Shown in pieces: positions 26,040-35,619 of a stretch of 64,000 nt of DNA (the first letter of the stretch is position 1; each line of letters begins with the position of its first letter). Source of the stretch: Tritonibacter aquimaris. GTDB lineage: Bacteria > Pseudomonadota > Alphaproteobacteria > Rhodobacterales > Rhodobacteraceae. Location: positions 1 through 64,000 of the forward strand of contig NZ_WIXK01000007.1 in NCBI RefSeq assembly GCF_009617595.1, given 5' to 3'. Under the pieces are notes generated by a model. It worked only from the letters and a program-made list of their open reading frames with translations, had not been told where the DNA came from and ran no database searches. A program made the position numbers and the translations under genes.

Positions 26040-27086
26040 GTGACCGGTAGAACAAAAAATGCAATCACCTGCCGCAACTTGTGGCAGGTGTTTGGGGCCG
26101 ATGCCGATCAGGCGCTGAAACAAGCGCTGTCGCAGAAGGGTACCTCAGACGGTGCTGCGCAGGCGTTGGTAGATCAGGGATTGGTGCCTGCGGTGCAGGA
26201 TGTCAATTTTGAGGTCCGCGAGGGAGAGCTCTTTGTCATTATGGGGCTTTCTGGATCGGGTAAATCGACACTTGTGCGCTGTATTTCACGGCTTTTGGAT
26301 GCCACGCACGGTCAGATCCTGATCGATGGTGAGGATATCGTTGCCGCCAATGCGAAACGGCTGATTGAATTGCGGCGTGAAAAGCTGGGCATGGTGTTTC
26401 AGCATTTTGGCCTGTTTCCGCATATGAATGTGCTGGACAATGTGGCTTATCCGCTGCGAGTGCAGGGCGTGCGGCGCACAGCGCGTGAGGAAAAGGCGCG
26501 CGATGTCATTGATCTGGTTGGGTTGAACGGGCGGGAAGATCGCTTCCCGCGTGAGCTGTCAGGTGGGCAGCGTCAACGTGTGGGTATTGCGCGTTCCCTC
26601 GTGGCAGATTGTTCCGTCTGGTTTCTGGATGAGCCGTTTTCGGCACTGGATCCTTTGATCCGCCGTCAATTGCAGGATGAGTTTTTGCAAATTCAGGCAA
26701 AGCTCAAAACCACCATTGTGTTTATCACCCATGACATCAACGAGGCGCTGAAACTTGCCGACCGGATCGCCATTATGCGCGACGGTAAGATTGTTCAGAT
26801 CGGGACACCTGCTGATATTGTGCTCAATCCGGTTGATGACTACGTGCGAGAGTTCTCCAAAGAGGTTGCCAAAGGACGTCACGCCAAGGTTGGATCGGTT
26901 ATGGCTGCACCAAGTGTATACGGAGCGGATGATCCGGGTTTGCGCGCGGATATGACGCTGGATGCGGCTTTGGCGCGCTGTATGGATCTGTATGAATCCG
27001 TGCCGGTTCGCGACGACAATGGCAAAGTCATTGGTGTTGTGAACCCTGCAGATCTCGCGGCGGCTCTGCAGGTTGATCGTTCATGA
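26040..27086 (+). CDS. Betaine-type ABC transporter, ATP-binding protein
   Basis: 348 aa, ProV/OpuAA type. The N-terminal CRNLWQVFGADADQALKQA region is characteristic. Walker A is GLSGSGKST, the signature is LSGGQRQRVG and Walker B is SVWFLDEP. A short C-terminal regulatory part (about 285-348, ending in VIGVVNPADLAAAL) resembles a single CBS-like module. It uses a GTG start 11 bp after the binding protein and overlaps the permease by 4 bp. Confidence 0.93.
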   Translation: MTGRTKNAITCRNLWQVFGADADQALKQALSQKGTSDGAAQALVDQGLVPAVQDVNFEVREGELFVIMGLSGSGKSTLVRCISRLLDATHGQILIDGEDIVAANAKRLIELRREKLGMVFQHFGLFPHMNVLDNVAYPLRVQGVRRTAREEKARDVIDLVGLNGREDRFPRELSGGQRQRVGIARSLVADCSVWFLDEPFSALDPLIRRQLQDEFLQIQAKLKTTIVFITHDINEALKLADRIAIMRDGKIVQIGTPADIVLNPVDDYVREFSKEVAKGRHAKVGSVMAAPSVYGADDPGLRADMTLDAALARCMDLYESVPVRDDNGKVIGVVNPADLAAALQVDRS

Positions 27087-29116
27087 ATTTACAGCTGACA
27101 ACAGGTATCAAAGCGGCGCTGCTGGTCGTTTTGACAGGGGCAATATGTCTATTGCTTGAACCGTCTGCGCCGTGGCTGACCAGCTATCCGAAAGCCTGGC
27201 AATTGCCGCTGAGTGATTGGGTTGGCACCGGGGCAGGGGCGTTTTTAGCACTGATCAAACCCGTTGCACGTATGTTTGCGGATTTGATGTCTTATCCGAT
27301 GGAGTGGGTGAAGGCGGCGTTGTCACTCACGCCTTGGCCATTTGTTTTTGGCTGCGTCCTGGCGCTTGGCTGGCGCACGGGGGGCTGGAAAATGCTCGCT
27401 CTGGCGGGGGGCGGATTGGGGTTTGTGTTGGCCTCTGGCTACTGGCAGGAGGGGATGAATACGCTCGCTCTGGTTGCGGTTTCCGTACCGCTTGCGTTGG
27501 TCATCGGGGCTGCGGTTGGCATATTGGCCAATGAGATCCCACGCCTGCGCGCCGCTGTTGAGGCTACGCTTGATGTTATGCAGACCGTGCCCACATTTGC
27601 CTATCTGACGCCGTTGTTGGTGCTGTTTGGCTTCGGCCCGGTTGTGGGTCTTGTGGCCTCAGCGATTTATGCAGCCCCGCCTATGGCGCGCAACGTGTTG
27701 CTTGGGCTGCAGCGGGTGCCAGCTGAGGTCAAAGAGGCCGCGGTGATGTCAGGCGCAACCCGGCGTCAGCAGCTGTTTCAGGTGGAGCTGCCCGCCGCCG
27801 CGAGCCAGATCATGGTTGGCGTGAACCAATGTCTGATGGCCGCGCTTTCCATGGTGATTATCGCGGCAGTGATTGGTGGTTTTAACGATATCGGCTGGGA
27901 AGTTTTGCTGACCATGCGCAAAGGCTGGTTTGGGCAAAGCCTGATGGCGGGCATGGTGATTGTTGTTTTTGCCATCCTGATTGACCGGATGAGCGCAACA
28001 TGGGCGCAAGAACGAGCGCCGCGATTTAATGCACGCTTTTCTTGGATCCTTTTGGTCATTGGAGCAGTGCTTGCAGTTGCTGTGCCGTTCAAGCAAGCAC
28101 CAGATGCAGCCCTACTTGCGCCGATTGCGGATGGTTTGGACGCGGGGCTTACCAGTTTCACCACCACCTACGCTGACGCTTTGCTGTCGTTTAAAAACAA
28201 CGCGCTCTATTTTGTGTTGCTGCCAGTACGGATTGGTTTTGATCAGGCCGTGTTGCCGTTCACCTGGGGGTTTTCTTGGACACCCGGCATGAGCCTGTGG
28301 CTGTTTGCAGCGGCTGGGATTGTAGCCGTCTCGCTGGTGACGGTTGGTCGCCGGATGGCGGCACTGATGCTGCTGATTGCCGCTGGCGTTCTAGAGACGG
28401 GTGTTTCGCAATTGCCTTGGCCCTTTTTGATCGCTGCTGCGGCTGCGCTTGCATGGTGCGCAAAAGGTCCACGTCTCGCGATTTTGGTTGCGGTACTCTT
28501 GGCCTCGCTTCTGCTTGCGGGGCTTTGGGAGCGCGCGCTGCTGTCGCTCTATTTGTCGGGCGTGTCTGTGCTGGCCTGTGTCTTGTTTGGCGGGCTTACC
28601 GGGCTTTGCTGTGCTGTATGGCCACCTCTTTGGCGCGCGGTGCAGCCGGTCTGCGACATGCTGCAGACAATCCCGCTGTTTGTCTTTCTCATTCCAATCC
28701 TCATGGTGTTTCAGATCGGTGAGTTTTCGGCCTTTCTGGCGATCATTGCTTATGCGGTGGTGCCGATGATCCGATACACCCGGCAAGGGCTGGTTGAGAC
28801 ACCTGCAGAAATGATTGAGGCAGCAACTGCTTCTGGTGCAACACGTTGGCAGATGCTCTGGCATGTGCGCGCGCCCTACGCGGCGCCCTCTATCCTGTTG
28901 GGGCTCAATCAGACCATTCTTTATGCCTTTGCCATGTTGGTGATTGCTGCGCTTATTGGCACCACGGGTTTGGGGCAGTCTATCTATCTTGCACTTAATC
29001 AGGCTGATGTCGGGTTGGGATTGTCAGCGGGGGCGGCTATGGCCATCCTTGCATTTGTTGCGGATCGTATCGTGCAGGGTTTTGCGGCTGAACGCCGCCG
29101 TGCGTTGGGGCTATGA
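27083..29116 (+). CDS. Betaine-type ABC permease, two permease domains fused
   Basis: 677 aa, about twice the usual ProW length. Two ABC permease modules are present, each with an EAA loop: EVKEAAVMSGATRRQQLFQV near 215-235 and EMIEAATASGATRWQMLWHV near 570-590. Each module has its own helix bundle, and a hydrophobic linker with extra helices joins them. One polypeptide can therefore form the whole transmembrane channel that is normally a homodimer. It is third in the importer operon, translationally coupled to the ATPase. Confidence 0.9.
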   Translation: MNLQLTTGIKAALLVVLTGAICLLLEPSAPWLTSYPKAWQLPLSDWVGTGAGAFLALIKPVARMFADLMSYPMEWVKAALSLTPWPFVFGCVLALGWRTGGWKMLALAGGGLGFVLASGYWQEGMNTLALVAVSVPLALVIGAAVGILANEIPRLRAAVEATLDVMQTVPTFAYLTPLLVLFGFGPVVGLVASAIYAAPPMARNVLLGLQRVPAEVKEAAVMSGATRRQQLFQVELPAAASQIMVGVNQCLMAALSMVIIAAVIGGFNDIGWEVLLTMRKGWFGQSLMAGMVIVVFAILIDRMSATWAQERAPRFNARFSWILLVIGAVLAVAVPFKQAPDAALLAPIADGLDAGLTSFTTTYADALLSFKNNALYFVLLPVRIGFDQAVLPFTWGFSWTPGMSLWLFAAAGIVAVSLVTVGRRMAALMLLIAAGVLETGVSQLPWPFLIAAAAALAWCAKGPRLAILVAVLLASLLLAGLWERALLSLYLSGVSVLACVLFGGLTGLCCAVWPPLWRAVQPVCDMLQTIPLFVFLIPILMVFQIGEFSAFLAIIAYAVVPMIRYTRQGLVETPAEMIEAATASGATRWQMLWHVRAPYAAPSILLGLNQTILYAFAMLVIAALIGTTGLGQSIYLALNQADVGLGLSAGAAMAILAFVADRIVQGFAAERRRALGL

Positions 29117-29210
29117 GCGCGCTGTGCCGCGCCCTCTGGCACCTCAGCAGATCAGTTGATAGCCTGCAGCTAGCAACCCAGACACGATATCGAAGAGACA
29201 AGGACACAAT

Positions 29211-29720
29211 ATGCACCTCGCCTACATCAAAAACCCGGAACGTGGTGCGACCGACCGCACGTTGACTGCGCTGGCCGCACGCCTGCAGGAAATGGGCATT
29301 ATCACCGCTGGTATTGTGCAGATCAATGTTGAGATCTGCGACAGTGAACTGTGTGATATGGATGTACGGGTGCTGCCCGGTGGCGAAACCATTCGCATTT
29401 CGCAATCGCTTGGTCCGAACTCCACCGGTTGTCGGCTAAACCCAGAGGCGCTGGAAAAGGCGGTGGGACTGGTGCTGGATTCAATGCAACAAGAACCCAA
29501 GCCGCAGGTGCTGCTGGTCAATAAATTCGGCAAGCACGAGGCTGACGGCCGCGGCATGCGGGTGGTGATTGCAGAGGCGCTTGAACAGGGCTTGCCTGTG
29601 GTTCTGGGGGTGAACGGCGCCAACGTAGACGCATTTCAGGCGTTCACCGGCGGTCTGGGTGAGGCGGCATCCTGTGATGTCGAAGAGCTCGCGAGCTGGG
29701 TCAAATCCCACCTCGAATAA
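29211..29720 (+). CDS. DUF2478-like protein
   Basis: 169 aa, soluble. The N-terminus MHLAYIKNPERGATDRTLTAL, the Cys-containing ICDSELCDMDVRVLPGG segment and the LVNKFGKHEADGRGMRVVIAEAL motif fit the DUF2478 family, whose members are often found near molybdenum metabolism genes. The LVNKFGKxEaxGxGxR stretch resembles NTPase-like folds but lacks a P-loop. Function is unknown. It follows the permease by 94 bp and may be in the same transcript. A strong terminator follows. Confidence 0.6.
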   Translation: MHLAYIKNPERGATDRTLTALAARLQEMGIITAGIVQINVEICDSELCDMDVRVLPGGETIRISQSLGPNSTGCRLNPEALEKAVGLVLDSMQQEPKPQVLLVNKFGKHEADGRGMRVVIAEALEQGLPVVLGVNGANVDAFQAFTGGLGEAASCDVEELASWVKSHLE

Positions 29721-29760
29721 CCCCCATCCAGCGCGTTAGAGTAACGCTTTCCTAAACATA

Positions 29761-29800
29761 AGAAGGGCGCAGGTGATGCACACCTGCGCCCTTCTTTAAT
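29761..29800. terminator. Bidirectional terminator between the DUF2478-like gene and acnB
   Basis: AGAAGGGCGCAGGTG (29761-29775) and CACCTGCGCCCTTCT (29781-29795) form a perfect 15-bp stem with loop ATGCA. Short T and A runs flank it, so it can serve the two convergent genes. Confidence 0.9.
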
Positions 29801-29815
29801 ACGTGTCGCTGAAGC

Positions 29816-32605
29816 TTAGAAGTGAACCGATTTGCTGCCTGCTGGTACTTCTACCGGCGGGGCAAATTTGGTCAGGTCGATGCCTTCTACTGCAGCTTTA
29901 TATTCCTCGACGGTCGGGGTGCGACCAAGGATTGCTGACAGCACAACAACCGGGGTTGAGGCAAGCAGGGATTCACCTTTCTTTTCAGGAAGGTCACCCA
30001 CAACACGGCCCTGGAACAGACGGGTTGAGGTTGCCAGAACGGTGTCACCTTTTGCCGCTTTTTCCTGGTTACCCATGCAGAGGTTACAGCCCGGACGCTC
30101 GAGGTAGAGAATGTTCTCATACTCGGTACGTGCTTTTTGCTTTGGCATGAAGTCATCGAATTCGAAGCCAGAGTAACGCTGCAGGATCTCCCAATCGCCT
30201 TCCTCTTTCATCTCATCGATGATGTTGTAGGTCGGCGCTGCAACCACCAGCGGGGCCTTGAACTCAACCTTGCCAGAGACTTTTTCGAGGTTCTTCAGCA
30301 TCTGTGCGACGATTTTAATGTCGCCTTTGTGCACCATGCAGGAACCGACAAAGCCCAGATCCACCTTCTTTTCCGCCTTGTAGTAGGAAATCGGGCGAAT
30401 GGTGTCATGGGTGTAGCGCTTGGAGACATCTGCGTTGTTCACGTCAGGGTCAGCGATCATCGGCTCATTGATCTGCTCAAGATCTACCACAACTTCGGCG
30501 AAATACTTGGCGTTGTCGTCGGGCTTCAGAGCCGTGGTCTTGCCAGATTTGATGTCGGCAATGCGCGCATCGGCTTTGGCGATCAGACCCTGCAGCGTCT
30601 TGGTCCGGTTCTCCATGCCTTTGTCGATCATGATCTGGATACGGCCTTTGGCGAGTTCCAGCGATTCAATCAGCGTGTCATCGTTGGAAATACAGATGGA
30701 GGCTTTTGCCTTCATCTCAGCGGTCCAGTCAGTGAAGGTAAAGGCTTGGTCTGCCAGCAGCGTGCCGATGTGCACCTCAATGATGCGGCCCTGGAACACG
30801 TTGTCGCCGTGCTGTTCCAGCATCTGCGCCTGGGTGGCATGCACTACATCGCGGAAATCCATGTGATCCGCCATCTGACCTTTGAAGGTCACCTTTACCG
30901 ATTCTGGAACCGGCATCGATGCTTCACCGGTCGCCAGTGCCAGGGCTACGGTGCCAGAGTCCGCACCAAAGGCGACACCTTTGGACATACGGGTGTGGCT
31001 GTCGCCGCCGATGATGACGTCCCAGTCATCCACGGTGATGTCGTTCAGAACCTTGTGGATCACATCGGTCATCGCGTGATATTCGCCCTTGGGGTCACGC
31101 GCGGTGATCAGGCCGAAATCATTCATGAACTTCATCAGCTTTGGAATGTTGGCTTGTGCCTTCAGATCCCAAACCGAGGCCGTGTGACAGCCCGACTGAT
31201 AGCCCACGTCAACCGACGGGGAGATCACGGTGGCAGCCATGGCTTCCAGTTCCTGCGCGGTCATCGGGCCGGTGGTGTCTTGGGAGCCAACCACGTTTAC
31301 TTTGACACGTACGTCTGAGCCTGCGTGCAGCGTTGCGCCGGGAGTGGTGCCCAGAGCGTTGCGGTTGAAGATCTTTTCAACGGCGGTCAGACCTTGGCCT
31401 TCGACCGAGACCTCTTTTGACGGCGCATAGGCGGATTTCAATTCCTGACCCAGAGCGGCGGCGGCAAATGTCTGCAGCTTCTTGCCGAAGACCACGGCGT
31501 AAGAGCCGCCCGCTTTCATGAATTCAACCTTCTGCGGGGTAAATGCAGCAGAAATGTCTTTTACAACATTGCCAGCTTCATCATGCAGCGTTTTGGTTTT
31601 GCTGTTGATGGTCAGCACGGTGCCGGTGGCAACGGAATAGGTCTCTTCCAGAATTGCTTCGCCATCTGCGTCTTCAACAACATTGCCATCCGCATCAAGC
31701 TTTTTGACCCAGTTGCCAAGGTCGATGCCGATGCCGCCGGTCACGCCAACTGTGGTCAGGAAGATCGGCGAAATGCCGTTGGTGCCTGCCACGACGGGGG
31801 CGATGTTGATGAACGGCACATAAGGCGACGCCTTCTTACCAGTCCAAAGCGCCACGTTGTTCACGCCAGACATCCGCGAAGAACCTACACCCATGGTGCC
31901 TTTTTCCGCGATCAGCATAACGCGCGCATCGGGGTGCTGCTTTTGCAGCTCCTGAATGGCAACCTGATCTTCTGGGGAGCACATGCATTTGCCGTGCAAT
32001 TCACGGTCAGCGCGTGAGTGCGCTTCTGCACCGGGCGACAGCAGGTCAGTCGAAATATCACCGATGCCGGCGATATAGGTGACAACCTTGATCTCTTCTT
32101 CCACTTCAGGAAGCTTTGTGAAGAACTCTGCCTTCGCGTAGCTTTCCAGCAGGTCTTTGGCGACCGCATTGCCAGCCTTGTAGGCCGCGTCCAGGCGATC
32201 GGTGTCTGCTTCGTACAAGAAAACCTGGGTTTTCAGTACTTCTGCGGCATCTGCAGCAATCGTTGCATCATCACCCAGCGCCAGATCCAGCAGAACGCGT
32301 ACGGATGGGCCACCCTTCATGTGCGACAGCAGCTCAAACGCGAATGTCGGTGTGATTTCGGCCACATCGCTCTGGCCAAGAATGATTTCCTTAAGGAACT
32401 GGGCCTTCACGCCTGCTGCGCTCGTGGTGCCGGGCAGGGTGTTGTAGATGAAGAAGTTGAGCGAGTCGGCACGGTGCTCATTTTCCACATCTTTGATTTG
32501 GGAGATCAGTTCACCAACAAGCGCACCATCGTCGATGGGCTTGGGGTGGAGACCCTGGCTTTTCCGATTTTCTATTTCAGTCAAATAGTCAGTGTACAAG
32601 CTCAT
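29816..32605 (-). CDS. acnB: Aconitate hydratase B
   Basis: 929 aa, starting MSLYTDYLTEIENRKSQG. It interconverts citrate and isocitrate in the TCA cycle. The N-terminal HEAT-like domain (about 1-160) and the swivel domain are followed by the catalytic domains. Fe-S ligands appear in SGCHTASVWD and in PGCNLCMGNQ near the C-terminus, which is the AcnB pattern. The frame is open 73 codons further upstream, but that stretch is the structured leader and promoter, so I place the start at 32605. The leader contains a segment with two mutually exclusive pairing partners (see findings). Confidence 0.96.
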   Translation of the reverse strand: MSLYTDYLTEIENRKSQGLHPKPIDDGALVGELISQIKDVENEHRADSLNFFIYNTLPGTTSAAGVKAQFLKEIILGQSDVAEITPTFAFELLSHMKGGPSVRVLLDLALGDDATIAADAAEVLKTQVFLYEADTDRLDAAYKAGNAVAKDLLESYAKAEFFTKLPEVEEEIKVVTYIAGIGDISTDLLSPGAEAHSRADRELHGKCMCSPEDQVAIQELQKQHPDARVMLIAEKGTMGVGSSRMSGVNNVALWTGKKASPYVPFINIAPVVAGTNGISPIFLTTVGVTGGIGIDLGNWVKKLDADGNVVEDADGEAILEETYSVATGTVLTINSKTKTLHDEAGNVVKDISAAFTPQKVEFMKAGGSYAVVFGKKLQTFAAAALGQELKSAYAPSKEVSVEGQGLTAVEKIFNRNALGTTPGATLHAGSDVRVKVNVVGSQDTTGPMTAQELEAMAATVISPSVDVGYQSGCHTASVWDLKAQANIPKLMKFMNDFGLITARDPKGEYHAMTDVIHKVLNDITVDDWDVIIGGDSHTRMSKGVAFGADSGTVALALATGEASMPVPESVKVTFKGQMADHMDFRDVVHATQAQMLEQHGDNVFQGRIIEVHIGTLLADQAFTFTDWTAEMKAKASICISNDDTLIESLELAKGRIQIMIDKGMENRTKTLQGLIAKADARIADIKSGKTTALKPDDNAKYFAEVVVDLEQINEPMIADPDVNNADVSKRYTHDTIRPISYYKAEKKVDLGFVGSCMVHKGDIKIVAQMLKNLEKVSGKVEFKAPLVVAAPTYNIIDEMKEEGDWEILQRYSGFEFDDFMPKQKARTEYENILYLERPGCNLCMGNQEKAAKGDTVLATSTRLFQGRVVGDLPEKKGESLLASTPVVVLSAILGRTPTVEEYKAAVEGIDLTKFAPPVEVPAGSKSVHF

Positions 32606-32683
32606 GATGTTCTCGACGCTTTTGTGTTCGATTACGCTTGTACGCCGGGTCGCAGATTCGGGTCTGGCGAAGCCGGTACAAGC
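32594..32683 (-). promoter_or_regulatory. acnB: Structured acnB 5' leader with alternative pairing
   Basis: On the minus strand GCTTGTAC (32676-32683) pairs perfectly with GTACAAGC (32636-32643), closing a 5' hairpin. A second GCTTGTAC occurs at 32594-32601, covering codons 2-4 of acnB from the base after the ATG. The middle segment can therefore pair with only one of the two. This is the layout of a translational switch. The 8-nt match is exact in all three places. Confidence 0.5.
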
Positions 32684-32695
32684 TTGCTGTATGCA

Positions 32696-32724
32696 ATAGT
32701 ATGCCAAGCGAGTTTGGCTTTCAA
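32696..32724 (-). promoter_or_regulatory. acnB: Predicted acnB promoter with operator-like dyad
   Basis: On the minus strand TTGAAA, 17-bp spacer, TACTAT. The spacer contains GCCAA-N6-TTGGC (32703-32718), a dyad that a repressor could occupy. The expected start near 32689 would put the leader hairpin at the very 5' end of the mRNA. Confidence 0.5.
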
Positions 32725-33212
32725 GGCGTTTCCAGGCAAATGATGCAAGGATCATCAGTTTCTGGTCAGCTCCGCCAAGCTGGCGCAGGCGGACTGTTAG
32801 TGTATTTATGACTGTTTTGTCCATCTTTGCGATGGAACTGTGGCAATTCGCCCGGCTCTACCGGCGGCCCGATCCACCAATATTCGTGGTCAGGCTCGCA
32901 GCTCCGAGAGCTAAATCAGCCGCTTCTGCGGAATATGCCGTGCAGGATAGAGGACATGCAGGCACGATCAATTAATGATTAAGACCTGGGTTAAAAAAGT
33001 TTTACAACAGGGGGGGGCTGGATGTAAGGCTTCCCGTCAGCGCAGCTGTCGCTGTGAGACGGACTGGCACCGCGACATTACTTTGAGCAATAGCGTATGG
33101 TTTCCCTATACCCGGCTCAAATTTGCGCCTGCCAATTTGTGCCAGCCAAACGGTTGCCCGCGGGTCTCTCAGATTTTTGTGGCAGGGCCGATTTCAGGCG
33201 GCTGGGTCACGC
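32725..33212. other. Intergenic region between acnB and slyX
   Basis: About 490 bp with no convincing gene. Open frames here (for example 32975-33313) have no ribosome site and unlike codon use. I see no tRNA or clear hairpin with a T-run. Confidence 0.4.
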
Positions 33213-33407
33213 TCAGTAGTGTGGTGGGCGCTCATCTGCGAATATTACACCACCGCCACCTTCTGCTTCACGATTTGCTTCGCGTTCTATCAGCATTTGC
33301 ACGCGTTTGGTGAGCAGCTCAATGTCTTGCTGCTGTTTGGCCACGATATCGCTCATATCATCGATGGTGCGGGTCAGATGCGCGATCTGCTCTTCCAAAT
33401 GTTGCAT
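33213..33407 (-). CDS. slyX: SlyX family protein
   Basis: 64 aa coiled coil. The heptad pattern of MQHLEEQIAHLTRTIDDMSD followed by IVAKQQQDIELLTKRVQML and the C-terminal ERPPHY match the SlyX family. Its role is unknown. I start at the ATG at 33407; a TTG start at 33428 would add seven residues. Confidence 0.8.
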   Translation of the reverse strand: MQHLEEQIAHLTRTIDDMSDIVAKQQQDIELLTKRVQMLIEREANREAEGGGGVIFADERPPHY

Positions 33408-33727
33408 ATCAGGATCCGGATCTTTCAAGTCGAACTATATTGGGCGATAGGTGGTTGGCAGGTGTCTTTGTGGATGGTGTGAAACTTGCAGAGACATCAG
33501 CCTTGGATCGCATCGCGGCACAAACATAATTTTTATTTGTGTCCCTCATTGCTTCTCCATATTATATCCTGCAACGGCGATTGGGCACAAGGGCTTGTGC
33601 CATTTGTGGCCACAAGCAGCTCCGTGGCTTTAATCTGGTTCTCAGCCCTGGGTTTGAGAACGTCTTGGAGTTTACCCAAAAATGTCAAACGCGTTGCCAG
33701 GCAAACGGCGGCACGGGAGGTTGGAAT
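33408..33727. other. Divergent intergenic region slyX / gntR-type gene
   Basis: 320 bp. It contains the ribosome site GGGAGG of the regulator at about 33716-33721. No other feature could be supported. Confidence 0.4.
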
Positions 33728-34498
33728 ATGAGTGGGCAGTTGGCGATCAAGCGGAACAAGACCCAGGCCAAAGTGCACGGTAAGCGTCCACAATACGTGA
33801 AAGTTGCCGATGCTCTGACTGAACGTGTTCAGAATGGCGACTACCCGGTTGATAGTTTCCTGCCAACCGAAGCCGAGCTTTGCGCCGAGTTTACCACCAG
33901 TCGACATACAGTACGTGAAGCACTTCGCCTGCTCACCAATTCCGGTTTGATTGCGCGCCGCCAGGGTTCTGGGAGCCGGGTGCTCGAACGCAGCGAAAGC
34001 GCATCATATGTGCATTCAGTGGGCTCATTTGCGGATATTTGGCGCGAGGTGAGCGAAGCGCACTTTGTTGCCAATGTTGTGGAGCTTGTCGACACCCGAG
34101 AGTTTTCCTGCCCTTTCATTGATCTGTCTCCAGCGAGCAAATGGGTGCGGGTTGCCGGTGTGCGCTGCGATCAAAAAACCGGCGAAACGCTTTGTCATTC
34201 AATCATGTTTGTCGAGATGGCGTTGCGCGAGGCAATCGAATCTGTGCCGCCGGGGGGGGATATCTGCCAAACCCTGAGCGAAGCCCTTGGTGAACGGGTT
34301 AATGAGATCCAGCAAGAGATTACCGTAGCACAAGTGCCGCAAGAGGCGGCCGCAGCTGTTGGGCTGGAGGCTGGAGCGATGACGGTTAATTTCACACGTT
34401 GCGGTCTTGATGACGCTGGCAATCTTCTGGTTGGCTCGATCAACTTCTATCCGGTTGATCGTTTCTCGTATCGGATGCGTTTGCAGCGCGACGATTGA
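33728..34498 (+). CDS. GntR-family regulator with UTRA domain (HutC/PhnF type)
   Basis: 256 aa. The N-terminal winged helix (PQYVKVADALTERVQNGDY, FLPTEAELCAEF, TSRHTVREALRLL) is followed by a C-terminal UTRA effector domain ending in GSINFYPVDRFSYRMRL. UTRA regulators sense small ligands such as urocanate or phosphonate-related compounds. I chose the ATG at 33728 with GGGAGG upstream; the open frame extends further but without a start signal. It is not BioR, which carries a different effector domain. The EamA transporter 103 bp downstream is a possible target. Confidence 0.88.
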   Translation: MSGQLAIKRNKTQAKVHGKRPQYVKVADALTERVQNGDYPVDSFLPTEAELCAEFTTSRHTVREALRLLTNSGLIARRQGSGSRVLERSESASYVHSVGSFADIWREVSEAHFVANVVELVDTREFSCPFIDLSPASKWVRVAGVRCDQKTGETLCHSIMFVEMALREAIESVPPGGDICQTLSEALGERVNEIQQEITVAQVPQEAAAAVGLEAGAMTVNFTRCGLDDAGNLLVGSINFYPVDRFSYRMRLQRDD

Positions 34499-34601
34499 TC
34501 ACAATCCCGTGATTTCCTTAATGGCGAAGCGGCATTGCGCGCCGCCGCTGTTTTCCGTTAACTCCGCTATATGATCCATTTTTGATCTGTTGGGTTTTTT
34601 C

Positions 34602-35504
34602 ATGTCTTCTTCTGTTTGTGATAACGCGCACAGGGCCTCAGCGCGCGCCAATCTCATTGGCAGCCTCTGGATGGTGGTTGCCATGGCAGGGTTCGCGGTT
34701 GAGGACAGCCTGCTAAAAGTCGCCTCAGCCCAGCTGCCCGTGTCACAGGTTCTGGTGCTGTTTGGCTGTTTGGGGATGGCATTGTTTGTGGCGTTTGCAA
34801 CGGTGCAGGGTGACAAACTGTTTGTTCCTGAAACTCGGGTGCGCTCCATGCAGATCCGCATGGGGTTTGAAATCTTTGGCCGTTTGTTTTTTGTTCTGGC
34901 CATTGCGCTTGCGCCACTTTCGGCAGCAACGGTCATTTTGCAAGCGACACCTTTGGTGGTGGTTGCGGGAGCGGCACTGGTATTCGGAGAGAAGGTGGGC
35001 ATTTTGCGCATCTTCGCAATCGTAATCGGATTTATTGGTGTGCTGATCGTGTTGCAGCCCGGGGCAGAGAGCTTTACCTGGAGCGCGATCCTGGCTGTGT
35101 TGGGCATGCTGGGCTTTGCTGGACGTGATCTTGCCAGTCGTGCAGCCCCAAAAACGCTGAGCACCGCCGTGCTTGGTGTGTACGGCTATCTCGCGCTCCT
35201 ATTCGCGGGGGGGCTCTACGCGCTTTGGGAAACACCTCAATTTGTTGTCCCGTCGCTGGAGACAATGTTGGCACTTATTCTGGCAAGCTTGGTGGGGGCG
35301 TTTTCTTATGTGAGCCTGATGAATGCGATGCGCACTGGCGAAGTCTCTGCCGTTGCCCCTTTTCGCTATTCACGTTTGCTTTTTGGGATTGGTCTTGGTG
35401 TGTTTTGGTTCGGAGAAGCCTTTACCCAACCCATGTTCCTTGGCTCAGGCTTGATCGTTTGCGCCGGGATGTTTTTGTTGTGGAGTGGCCGCCGGGCTCG
35501 CTAG
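34602..35504 (+). CDS. EamA/DMT-family transporter
   Basis: About 300 aa with ten predicted helices in two EamA repeats: GSLWMVVAMAGFAVEDSLLK opens the first and FTWSAILAVLGMLGFAGRDL the second. The family exports or imports metabolites such as amino acids. I start at the ATG at 34602 (MSSSVCDN); a TTG four codons upstream is possible. It lies 103 bp after the GntR-type gene. Substrate unknown. Confidence 0.88.
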   Translation: MSSSVCDNAHRASARANLIGSLWMVVAMAGFAVEDSLLKVASAQLPVSQVLVLFGCLGMALFVAFATVQGDKLFVPETRVRSMQIRMGFEIFGRLFFVLAIALAPLSAATVILQATPLVVVAGAALVFGEKVGILRIFAIVIGFIGVLIVLQPGAESFTWSAILAVLGMLGFAGRDLASRAAPKTLSTAVLGVYGYLALLFAGGLYALWETPQFVVPSLETMLALILASLVGAFSYVSLMNAMRTGEVSAVAPFRYSRLLFGIGLGVFWFGEAFTQPMFLGSGLIVCAGMFLLWSGRRAR

Positions 35505-35619
35505 CAAATTTTTTATGAATTATTGACTATTTTACTAAGTTAATATTAACTGCGCCCTGCAAGCGAGTGCCAGCGAATCCCCAAAAATCTAGGAATATGT
35601 AACTCACGGAGGTCATCTG

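Noticed and set aside
30137-31318. 393-codon open frame opposite acnB
   Set aside because: Shadow of acnB.
33728-34498. GntR-family gene as bioR
   Set aside because: Its C-terminal domain is UTRA type, and it lies about 9 kb downstream of the bio operon with no BioR box.
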